NCBI GenBank assembly: GCA_028874215.1
Contig: JAPPLF010000097.1
Location: forward strand, 1-64,000
Reading direction: 5' to 3'
DNA from: Acidobacteriota bacterium
Lineage (GTDB): Bacteria > Acidobacteriota > UBA6911 > RPQK01 > JAJDTT01
DNA length: 64,000 bases
Shown here: positions 36,220 through 43,356 of the stretch, one piece after another
Numbering within the stretch: the first letter of the stretch is position 1
How the letters are laid out: each line of letters starts with the position of its first letter
The notes under the pieces: generated by a model
Seen by the model: only the letters and a program-made list of their open reading frames with translations
The model's database searches: none
Told to the model about the DNA's origin: nothing
Made by a program: the position numbers and the translations under genes

Positions 36220-36741
36220 CTACCCTTCGTCGGCCCGGCCCGGAACGGGGACGGCTTCCAACTCCAGCAGGCGCCGCTTCAGTTTCAGGCCGCCGGCGTA
36301 ACCCACCAGGCTTCCATTGGAGCCGATGACCCGATGGCAGGGAACCACGACCGGAATGGGATTGCGGCCCGTTGCCGTGCCGACCGCTCGAGACGACCCG
36401 GGGCGCCCGATCCCGGCCGCCACCTGCGCATAGCTTCGCGTCTCGCCGAAGGGGATCGATCGCAGTTGGTTCCAGACCCCGATCTGGAAGGGCGTTCCCC
36501 TCAGGTCCAGCTCCAGATCGAAATCCCGCCGCTCTCCCGCCAGGAACTGCTCCAACTGCGAGGTGGCACGCCGCAGGGCGGCGTTCCAACCCGGAGACGC
36601 AGGCCCCCCGAAATGCCTGTCGAACCATCCGGACCAATCGGCTTCGCCGGGAAGGTGCAACCGGCAGAGCCCCTGATCGGAGGCGGCCAGGAGAAAGGTT
36701 CCAAACGAGGTGTTCAAAGGCTGGTAGCAAAGAGTTCGCAT
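36220..36741 (-). CDS. ogt: methylated-DNA--protein-cysteine methyltransferase
   Basis: The 173-residue protein repairs O6-alkylguanine by transferring the alkyl group to itself. The acceptor Cys135 lies in VPCHRVIG. Also present are the FQIGVWNQLRSIPFGETRSY DNA-binding helix region and the GRNPIPVVVP strand. The C terminus GYAGGLKLKRRLLELE completes the domain. Length and motifs match Ogt/AdaB, with no Ada regulatory domain. It is a single cytoplasmic gene on the minus strand, beside xerD. Confidence 0.93.
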   Translation of the reverse strand: MRTLCYQPLNTSFGTFLLAASDQGLCRLHLPGEADWSGWFDRHFGGPASPGWNAALRRATSQLEQFLAGERRDFDLELDLRGTPFQIGVWNQLRSIPFGETRSYAQVAAGIGRPGSSRAVGTATGRNPIPVVVPCHRVIGSNGSLVGYAGGLKLKRRLLELEAVPVPGRADEG

Positions 36742-36806
36742 GGATCAGAATCCTTTCGTGCCGGGATGCCGTGGTCCCGCCATGGTACGCGGTACGTGAG
36801 ACTCAT

Positions 36807-37706
36807 TCACGCCCGGGGGTGGAACTTTCCATAGACCTTCTTCAGGCGCTCCCGGCTCACATGGGTGTAGATCTGTGTGGTGGAGATGTCGGCATGGCCC
36901 AGCATCACCTGGACCGCCCTCAAGTCGGCGCCATTTTCCAGCAGGTGAGTGGCAAAGCTGTGGCGCAGCACGTGAGGGCTCAACTTTCCGTCGATTCCCG
37001 CCTTCCTGCCGTATTTCAGGGTCAATTTCCAGAAATTCTGGCGGGTCATGGGCCCGCCCCGCCGGGTCAGGAAGAGGAAGGGACTCGAGACACGCTTGCG
37101 GAGAAAATAGGGCCTCGCCTCTCTCTGGTAGGCGTCCACGAACTCGGCGGCCTCGTCCCCCAGCGGAACCAACCGCTCCTTGCTTCCCTTCCCCATGGTC
37201 CTCAGGAAGCCCGCCTCCAGACTCACCTCGCGAATCCGGATCTGAACCAATTCAGTGACCCGCAGGCCCGTGGCATAGAGCACCTCCAGCATGGTCCGGT
37301 CCCGCAGGCCGAGAGGGGTGGAGAGTTCCGGACCTTCCAGGAGGCGCTCCACCTCCTCCGGTTCCAGGTAGACCGGCAGTCTTCTCCAGAGCTTGGGCGA
37401 CTCCAGGGTCTCGGTGGGGTCCTTCTCCACATAGCCGTCCAGGAGGAGAAAGCGGTAGAAGGAACGAAGACTGACGATCTTGCGCATGATGGAGGAGACC
37501 GAGAGCCGCTGGTGCAGCACGCGCACGAAATCGAACAGGTCGTGTCTCTCGGCCTGGTTCAACTCCACTTCACGGTCTCCCAGGAAAGCCAGGAACTCCA
37601 GAAGGTCCCGCCGATAGGCTTCGACCGTGTTGGGGGAGAGCCCCCGCTCCACCACCAGGTAGTTGACGTAGCTCTCGAAGGCCCGGCGGCGCATCTCTTC
37701 CGTCAT
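36807..37706 (-). CDS. xerD: site-specific tyrosine recombinase XerD
   Basis: The 299-residue protein begins at an ATG that overlaps the murJ stop (ATGA). The N-terminal SAM-like core-binding domain covers 1-90 (ESYVNYLVVERGLSPNTVEA). The catalytic domain has all six residues: Arg149 in ATGLRVTEL, Lys174, His245 and Arg248 in SPHVLRHSFATH, His271 in LGHADISTT, and nucleophile Tyr280. XerD resolves chromosome dimers at dif with XerC. The length and the murJ neighbour argue for a housekeeping role, not that of an integron or phage integrase. Confidence 0.9.
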   Translation of the reverse strand: MTEEMRRRAFESYVNYLVVERGLSPNTVEAYRRDLLEFLAFLGDREVELNQAERHDLFDFVRVLHQRLSVSSIMRKIVSLRSFYRFLLLDGYVEKDPTETLESPKLWRRLPVYLEPEEVERLLEGPELSTPLGLRDRTMLEVLYATGLRVTELVQIRIREVSLEAGFLRTMGKGSKERLVPLGDEAAEFVDAYQREARPYFLRKRVSSPFLFLTRRGGPMTRQNFWKLTLKYGRKAGIDGKLSPHVLRHSFATHLLENGADLRAVQVMLGHADISTTQIYTHVSRERLKKVYGKFHPRA

Positions 37707-39310
37707 TTTCGCAAGCGGGAGAAAAGGTGCCCGACCTCCTCGACGCCCAGGAGCCGGCAACAGGCGAAATAGAAGACAGCTCCGGCCCCGATACACCCGA
37801 AGAGTGCGGCCGCGTTCTCCAGCCAGGTGCTTCGAGCCTCTTCCAACTGGAGATAGATCCCCAGGAACCCGACGACGACCCCCATGAGGATCGACGCCCC
37901 CAGGTTCTTGGCTACGGTGGACGCCACTCGATGCGACGCCGACGAGCCCACCCTGCGGCCGAAGGCTCGGACGAGGAGAGCCAGGTTCACCCAGACCGAG
38001 GCGGCTGTTCCGACTGCCAGACCCAAATACTTGTGGGCGGGGGGAAGCAGCCAGATTAAAAACAGGTTTACCGCCAGATTCGTGGCAACGGCGATCAGGC
38101 TGCTCCGCACCGGCGTTCGGGTGTCCCCCAGGGCATAGAAGGTGGGGGCGTAGACCTTGATGCAACTGTAGGCGACCAGGCCGAAGGAGTAGCAGATCAA
38201 GGCATTTGCGGTGTTCGCGGTGGCGTCGGCGTCGAACTCGCCGGTTTCAAACAGCAGACGGACGATGGGTCCGGCCAGGATCAGGAGCCCGACGCCGGCG
38301 GGCAGCGCGATCAGGGAAACGGTCTTGACCGAATGGGCCACCATTGCCTTCAGCTCTTCCCATTCTTCCCGGGCGGCCGAAACCGACACTTCGCGAAGAT
38401 TCACCACGCCCACCGCGACGCCGCAAAGGCCGATGGGCAGGTACATGATCCGGAATGCATAGTTGAGCCAGGAAACCGGTCCGTCTCCACCCAGCCATGA
38501 GGCCAACTGCGTGTTGATCAGAATGTTGATCTGGAGAGCGCTCACACCCAGCAGCGCCGGCGCCACCAGCCGCCCGATCCGGCGCAACGCCGGGTGGCGG
38601 AAGTCGAGACCCAGACGGAATCGGTATCCCCGCCGGTAGAGGAGAGGGAACTGGACGGCGCACTGGAGCGCCCCGCCCACGAGGGCGCCCAGGGCGACGG
38701 CGTAGACGGCCAGGATCCCCTCGTATTCAAACCAGGGGACGACGAAAATACAGAAAAAAATGAGGACCAGATTGAATATGGCGGGCGCCAGTGCGGGGAC
38801 GAAGAAGCGATTCAGGGCGTTCAGCATCCCGATCAGGACCGAGGCCACCGAAACGAAAATCAGGAAGGGGGACAGAATCCGAACCAAGCTGGAAGTGACC
38901 TCCAGCTTGCCCGGATCGCCGGCAAATCCGGCCGCCAACAGATAGACCCAGTAGTCGGACAGTGCGAAAAACGCCACCGCCAGCAGTCCCAGCAGGAGGA
39001 GCAGAGCGCTGATCAACAGGTTCGCCAGCCGCCACGCCTCCTCTTTGCCCTGCTTGCGAAGGATCTCCGTGAAGGTGGGAACGAAGGCCGAACTCAATGC
39101 CCCTTCGGCGACCAGGTCGCGGAAGAGGTTGGGGATCCGAAACGCCACGATGTAGGCGTCCATGTAAGCCCCGGCTCCGAAGAGCCGGGCAAAGAACCGG
39201 TCCCGGACCAAGCCCAATATCCGGCTGAGGAGGACGGCAGCGCTGATGCTGCGGGCGGCGCGAGTCGATCGAATCCTTCGCTGGGACTCCTGATTGTCGT
39301 CCTGGTCCAT
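37703..39310 (-). CDS. murJ: lipid II flippase MurJ (MviN)
   Basis: The 535-residue membrane protein has about 14 transmembrane segments and the MviN signature: ISAAVLLSRILGLVRDRFFA at the start, DAYIVAFRIPNLFRDLVAEG, GALSSAFVPTFTE, and FYALGDTRTPV near 390-400. It transports lipid II across the inner membrane for peptidoglycan synthesis. It is coupled to xerD by a 4-bp overlap. It is divergent from lpxD. Confidence 0.93.
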   Translation of the reverse strand: MDQDDNQESQRRIRSTRAARSISAAVLLSRILGLVRDRFFARLFGAGAYMDAYIVAFRIPNLFRDLVAEGALSSAFVPTFTEILRKQGKEEAWRLANLLISALLLLLGLLAVAFFALSDYWVYLLAAGFAGDPGKLEVTSSLVRILSPFLIFVSVASVLIGMLNALNRFFVPALAPAIFNLVLIFFCIFVVPWFEYEGILAVYAVALGALVGGALQCAVQFPLLYRRGYRFRLGLDFRHPALRRIGRLVAPALLGVSALQINILINTQLASWLGGDGPVSWLNYAFRIMYLPIGLCGVAVGVVNLREVSVSAAREEWEELKAMVAHSVKTVSLIALPAGVGLLILAGPIVRLLFETGEFDADATANTANALICYSFGLVAYSCIKVYAPTFYALGDTRTPVRSSLIAVATNLAVNLFLIWLLPPAHKYLGLAVGTAASVWVNLALLVRAFGRRVGSSASHRVASTVAKNLGASILMGVVVGFLGIYLQLEEARSTWLENAAALFGCIGAGAVFYFACCRLLGVEEVGHLFSRLRK

Positions 39311-39421
39311 CCCGCGATCACTTGCTTGAGGGATTCGAAATCGGCGCCGTCAAACCCGTAAACCCGTGGTTACGCTATCATTCTCATCTGACCCGCACTC
39401 TCGGGATTGACGGAGTCCGGA

Positions 39422-40453
39422 ATGAAGCTTGGAGACCTCGCCCGGCAACTGGATTGTGAGCTCCGGGGACCGTCCGAAATCGAGATCGACGGCCTGGCGG
39501 GTATCGAGGAAGCGACGGCGAGTCAACTCACCTTCGTGTCCAATCCCAAGTACTACTCCAAGATCCCGTCGACCCGCGCGGGAGCCATCGTGGTGTCGCG
39601 CGACGCGCCCGATACGGGGACTCCGACCCTGCTCAGCGACAATCCCTACCTGGCGTTCGCCCGCGCCATTCCCCTCTTCTACCGGCCGCCTTCCGTCACC
39701 CAAGGAATCCATCCTACGGCCATCATCGCCGAGACCGCCGAACTGGGAGAAAACCACTCCATAGGAGCTCACGTCGTCATCGGCGACGGGGTCCGATTGG
39801 GCCGCAACGCCGTGATCTACCCCAACGTGGTGATCTATCCCCACACCCGCATCGGCGACGATTTCGTAGCCCATTCCAACGCCGTGGTCCGTGAGCACTG
39901 CCGCCTTGGCGACCGGGTCATCCTCCAGAACGGCGCCGTCATCGGAGGCGACGGCTTCGGCTTCGCGCCCCGCGCCGACGGCAGCTATTTCAAGATGGTG
40001 CAGTCGGGGGTGGTGATTCTGGATGACGACGTGGAGGTGGGCGCCAACGCCTGCGTCGACCGGGGCACCGTCGGCGAGACCCGGATCGGGAAAGGGACGA
40101 AGATCGACAATCTGGTCCAGATCGGACACGGTTCGACCCTGGGCTCCCACAACATCCTGGCCTCCCAGACGGGACTCGCCGGCACTACCACCATCGGGAA
40201 CCACGTGACCCTGGCGGGTCAGGTGGGCGTGGCCGGCCATCTGAAGATCGGCGACCGGGTCGTGGCGACGGCGCAGACCGGCATCGGGCGCGACGTTGCT
40301 CCGGGAAGCGTCGTCTCCGGGTCACCTGAGATGGAAACCACCCTCTGGAAACGGAACTACATCCTGATGCACCGGTTCCCCGAGCTGGTGAAGACCGTCA
40401 AGCGGCTTCAGAAGGAACTGGTGGAACTCCGAAAGTCACTGATCGGACGGTAG
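39422..40453 (+). CDS. lpxD: UDP-3-O-acylglucosamine N-acyltransferase LpxD
   Basis: The 343-residue protein has an LpxD N-terminal domain (LGDLARQLDCEL, SQLTFVSNPKYY). A left-handed beta-helix of hexapeptide repeats follows (GIHPTAIIAETAELGENHSI, IGDGVRLGRNAVIYP), then the GGDGFGFAPR loop and QIGHGSTLG with the likely catalytic His, and a C-terminal helical tail (FPELVKTVKRLQKELVELRK). It adds the third acyl chain in lipid A synthesis, so the organism makes lipid A. I choose ATG 39422; an alternative in-frame start lies at 39407. Part of its coding sequence has a decayed duplicate at 41094-41160. Confidence 0.92.
   Translation: MKLGDLARQLDCELRGPSEIEIDGLAGIEEATASQLTFVSNPKYYSKIPSTRAGAIVVSRDAPDTGTPTLLSDNPYLAFARAIPLFYRPPSVTQGIHPTAIIAETAELGENHSIGAHVVIGDGVRLGRNAVIYPNVVIYPHTRIGDDFVAHSNAVVREHCRLGDRVILQNGAVIGGDGFGFAPRADGSYFKMVQSGVVILDDDVEVGANACVDRGTVGETRIGKGTKIDNLVQIGHGSTLGSHNILASQTGLAGTTTIGNHVTLAGQVGVAGHLKIGDRVVATAQTGIGRDVAPGSVVSGSPEMETTLWKRNYILMHRFPELVKTVKRLQKELVELRKSLIGR
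40199..40266. repeat. lpxD segment, parent copy of a direct repeat
   Basis: This 68-bp stretch of lpxD, encoding the region around HVTLAGQVGVAGHLKIGD, recurs as a 67-bp decayed copy at 41094-41160 in the same orientation. I count about 8 substitutions and one single-base gap, and the two copies flank yoeB-yefM. Confidence 0.85.
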
Positions 40454-40492
40454 TCCGGTCCCGATCATGCAGCCGAAGATCGGATGCACGGC

Positions 40493-40756
40493 TCAGTAGT
40501 GGTACCGAGCCTGCAGGAAACGGACCTCGTACTTCACCACCTCGTAGACGACGCGGTGTTCCTGGGTGAGGCGGCGGGACCACAACCCGGCCAACTCACG
40601 CTTGAGTGGTTCGGGCTTGCCGATACCACCAAAGGGAGCCTTCAGGATCCGGCGGACGAGACGCAGCAAACGATTCGCAGTCCTGCGATCGGTACGCGTC
40701 CAATATTCCAGGTCCTTCAGGAAATGGGTCGAAAAGACCGCTCGCCGGTCACTCAT
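40493..40756 (-). CDS. yoeB: YoeB/Txe-family mRNA interferase toxin
   Basis: The 87-residue protein starts at MSDRRAVFSTHFLKDLEYW. It shows the RelE-fold YoeB pattern: KPEPLKRELAGLWSRRLTQEHRVVYEV and the C terminus ARYHY with catalytic His-Tyr. YoeB cuts mRNA at the ribosomal A site. Its start overlaps the yefM stop by 8 bp, the usual antitoxin-toxin order. The longer frame from 40786 simply reads into the antitoxin's end. Confidence 0.9.
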   Translation of the reverse strand: MSDRRAVFSTHFLKDLEYWTRTDRRTANRLLRLVRRILKAPFGGIGKPEPLKRELAGLWSRRLTQEHRVVYEVVKYEVRFLQARYHY

Positions 40757-41030
40757 CGAGACCGAACTTGCTGCGGAGCTCCGCAACCGTCATGACGACA
40801 CCATTCCCGGACCGGACTTCTTCAATTGACTCCCATAATCGTCGAGCGTTTTCGGGGGATCGCAGCAAATGAGCCGTTTCTTCCAGCCCGGACAACTCTT
40901 CCAGGCTGACCAACGCCACATCGGCGCCCCCTCGGCGCCTGACGATGAGCGGTTCTCCGGTTTCGGCGACCCGGTCGCAATGGCTCTTGAGATGGGCACG
41001 GAGATCGGAATAGGTCGTGACTCGAGGCAT
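40749..41030 (-). CDS. yefM: YefM/Phd-family antitoxin
   Basis: The 93-residue protein starts at MPRVTTYSDLRAHLKSHCDR. It has the Phd/YefM DNA-binding fold: ETGEPLIVRRRGGADVALVS, EELSGLEETAHLLRSPENAR and a C-terminal toxin-binding tail that ends in LRSKFGLDE. A promoter-like site ends 6 bp before the ATG, so the transcript may be leaderless and autoregulated. The longer upstream frame crosses the lpxD scar and is not supported. Confidence 0.88.
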   Translation of the reverse strand: MPRVTTYSDLRAHLKSHCDRVAETGEPLIVRRRGGADVALVSLEELSGLEETAHLLRSPENARRLWESIEEVRSGNGVVMTVAELRSKFGLDE

Positions 41031-41036
41031 CTGGAT

Positions 41037-41066
41037 ATTGTACAAGATTTCGTACCAGTAGGTGAA
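41037..41066 (-). promoter_or_regulatory. promoter-like site for yefM-yoeB
   Basis: On the minus strand, TTCACC (41061-41066) is separated by 18 bp from TACAAT (41037-41042), resembling -35 and -10 hexamers. TACAAT ends six bases before the yefM ATG, so the mRNA would begin at or next to the start codon. This is inferred from sequence only. Confidence 0.35.
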
Positions 41067-41093
41067 TAAATCCGAAGGCGAACCCGAATCGAG

Positions 41094-41160
41094 AACCATG
41101 TGACCCTGGCGGGTCGGGGGGCGTGGCCAGCCATCTGAAAATTCGCGACCAGATCGTGGC
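41094..41160. repeat. decayed direct duplicate of an lpxD segment
   Basis: It is 67 bp, with about 59 of 68 aligned positions identical to lpxD 40199-40266, including GTGACCCTGGCGGGTC intact. It carries a one-base deletion and several substitutions, so it cannot encode LpxD. It sits just upstream of the yefM promoter and before vapBC, and marks a past duplication or recombination junction. Confidence 0.85.
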
Positions 41161-41204
41161 AAAATTTGATAGCATTATGCTTTCATTCGCTCTAGGCAAT
41201 CGAC

Positions 41205-41462
41205 ATGGCAACCGTTCACGTGCGCCGATTGGATCAGGATGTCGTGGAACGTCTCAAGCGGCGTGCCGTCGCAAATCATCGGTCCTTGGAAAGTGAAATC
41301 CGGCATATCCTTTCGGCGGCTTCTGAGGATCAGATGGCGGCGAAACGGAAATCCTTCGAAGATCTGGCAGTGCGACTCAGGGAACGCACCCAGGGACGGA
41401 ACCAGACTCCCTCCGAGGTTCTCATTCGGCAGGATCGGGATAGAGGACATCGGGTGGTCTGA
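41205..41462 (+). CDS. vapB: FitA/VapB-type ribbon-helix-helix antitoxin
   Basis: The 85-residue protein opens with MATVHVRRLDQDVVERLKRR, an Arc-like ribbon-helix-helix. Then SLESEIRHILSAASED continues the DNA-binding fold, and a polar tail probably binds the PIN toxin. The end overlaps the vapC start (TGATG). It is typical of an autoregulated VapBC-type module. Confidence 0.85.
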   Translation: MATVHVRRLDQDVVERLKRRAVANHRSLESEIRHILSAASEDQMAAKRKSFEDLAVRLRERTQGRNQTPSEVLIRQDRDRGHRVV

Positions 41463-41893
41463 TGCGTCTGGTCGTCGACGCCAGCGTGGCGGTCAAGTGG
41501 CTGGTCGCGGAAGAGGATACTGAAGCGGCGAACCGGCTGCTTCTAGGCAGCCATGAATTGCATGCTCCACGCCTGCTGGCATCTGAGGTCGCCAATGCGC
41601 TGTGGCGCAAGGTTCGGCTAGGTGAGATACGCCACGGCGATGCCGGGTTGCTTGCGGCGGCCGTGACCGATATGCCACTCCGTTGGTCCGACGACGAACG
41701 TGTTTGCGCGGACTCGATTCGGCTCGCGCTCGAACTTGAGCGGCCCGTCTATGATTGCGTGTATCTCGCGCTCGGACATCGCATCGGCGCCACACTCGTG
41801 ACGGCGGATATCCGCTTCGCGAATGCAATGAAAACGACCGTTCACGGGGGCGATGTGGTGACGCTGACGGACCTCGTCATCGATTCGAACTGA
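41462..41893 (+). CDS. vapC: PIN-domain ribonuclease toxin VapC
   Basis: The 143-residue PIN protein has the acidic metal-binding set Asp6 (VVDASVAVKW), Glu42 (ASEVANALW), Asp98 (VYDCVYLALG) and Asp116 (TADIRF). Such toxins cleave RNA with magnesium and are controlled by the upstream antitoxin, here joined by a 1-bp overlap. It is a second toxin-antitoxin module within 1.4 kb of yefM-yoeB. Confidence 0.9.
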   Translation: MRLVVDASVAVKWLVAEEDTEAANRLLLGSHELHAPRLLASEVANALWRKVRLGEIRHGDAGLLAAAVTDMPLRWSDDERVCADSIRLALELERPVYDCVYLALGHRIGATLVTADIRFANAMKTTVHGGDVVTLTDLVIDSN

Positions 41894-42102
41894 TGCCCAG
41901 CGGCCGCAATACGGGTCCCCCTTCCGAAGACTGCCGTGAATTCCGGCCGCAATTGGTCATGCCCAGGTCATCCGCAGGGAATCGTCGATGGAGCAAGCGA
42001 CTCGCCCTTATCAATAGCGGGTGAACCGGATCTCGCGATTCAGGTTGGGCAAGGCCCACAGGTTGCCGACCTCCGAAAACCCGAGTTAGACTTTGAAAAG
42101 TC

Positions 42103-43344
42103 ATGTCATTCAAGGAATCATTGCAACGAAGAGAGTTTCTGAAACGGGGCAGCGCCTTGGCGGCGGTCCTCTCCACGGCTTCGGCCGCAGCCCAATACAA
42201 CGGCGATCCCGGCGAGCCCAATCCCCACACGCAGCCGGCCCCGAACCGCCGGGACATCATCATCTACCGCGACCCTTTCGCCTACTGCTCCCATGCTTCC
42301 ATCGTGCGCCTGGCCAACGGGGAGTGGGTCACCGCCTTCAACGAGTGCCAGAAAATCAAACCGTATACCCATCCGCCGGGTGATCCCCACTTCCACAACC
42401 TGGTTTCCCGCTCCGACGACGAGGGCCGCACCTGGAGCCCTCCGGAGGCCGCTCCCAACTGGGACTGGTACGGGGTGGAGTGTCCGGGCCTGGCCCAACT
42501 TCAGGACGGGACGGTGGTCCTGAACCAGTGGCAGTTCCTCTGGTATCCCCTGGCGCAGGGGCGGAAACTCGCCTCCCAGGGAGAAAAGATCTGGCTCAGA
42601 ACCAGCCGCAAGCAGGGCTGGCTGCCGGCAGCTTCCGACTCCGATTTTGACCGGAGCCTCTACCCCTGGGCCCGGGCCAACAGCGGCTGCTACGTCCACC
42701 TGAGCTCCGACGGAGGCCGGACCTGGGACCGTACGGTCCGGATTCCCACCGAACCCTACATCGGAGGCTACACGCCCCGGGGCGTGGCTCAACTGCAGGA
42801 CGGAACCGTCCTCATGGTCACCGCGGACCACCCGCTGAATCACACGGCCTACGCGGTGCGGTCCCGGGACGGTGGATTGACCTGGACCCCGCCGGTGGCC
42901 GTCGCGAATGCGGGAGACGGCATGTTGTCCGAACCCACGGCGGCGGTTCTCCCCAGCGGCAAGGTGGTGGCCATGATGCGAAGCCACACGCGCTACCTTC
43001 ACCAGAGCGAGTCTTCCGACGGGGGATCGACCTGGACACCCGTGCGCAAGACCCCCATCTTCGGCTACCCGGGACATCTGCTGCGCCTTGCGGACGGCCG
43101 GCTGCTGGTCACCTACGGCCATCGCCGCTCTCCCTTCGGCATCCGGGCCTGCCAGAGCCGGGACAACGGCCAATCCTGGGACTACGGGCAGGAATACCTG
43201 ATCCGTGGCGATTTCCCGAACCGGAACCTGGGCTATCCGGTGACCATCGAGTACCGGCCCGGGCATCTGTTCACCGTCTACTACGGTGAAGAACCGGACG
43301 GGGTCACCAGCATCCAGGGCTCCTACTGGGAGATTCCCAGCTAA
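42103..43344 (+). CDS. Tat-exported BNR/sialidase-like beta-propeller protein
   Basis: The 413-residue protein begins with a twin-arginine signal (RREFLKRGSALAAV, Arg9-Arg10), so it is exported folded. Asp-box (SxDxGxTW) repeats are clear: SDDEGRTWSPP, SSDGGRTWDR, SRDGGLTWTP, SSDGGSTWTP and SRDNGQSWDYG, defining a six-bladed sialidase-type propeller. The full sialidase arginine triad is not obvious, so the enzyme activity is open. A partial relative lies at the right edge of the window (63367 onward). The gene is followed 12 bp later by a TPR-CRTAC1 fusion. Confidence 0.86.
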   Translation: MSFKESLQRREFLKRGSALAAVLSTASAAAQYNGDPGEPNPHTQPAPNRRDIIIYRDPFAYCSHASIVRLANGEWVTAFNECQKIKPYTHPPGDPHFHNLVSRSDDEGRTWSPPEAAPNWDWYGVECPGLAQLQDGTVVLNQWQFLWYPLAQGRKLASQGEKIWLRTSRKQGWLPAASDSDFDRSLYPWARANSGCYVHLSSDGGRTWDRTVRIPTEPYIGGYTPRGVAQLQDGTVLMVTADHPLNHTAYAVRSRDGGLTWTPPVAVANAGDGMLSEPTAAVLPSGKVVAMMRSHTRYLHQSESSDGGSTWTPVRKTPIFGYPGHLLRLADGRLLVTYGHRRSPFGIRACQSRDNGQSWDYGQEYLIRGDFPNRNLGYPVTIEYRPGHLFTVYYGEEPDGVTSIQGSYWEIPS

Positions 43345-43356
43345 CCCGGGAAGCTC

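Noticed and set aside
36181-37772. Long plus-strand frames across the ogt and xerD region
   Set aside because: They are shadows of the well-supported minus-strand genes ogt and xerD.
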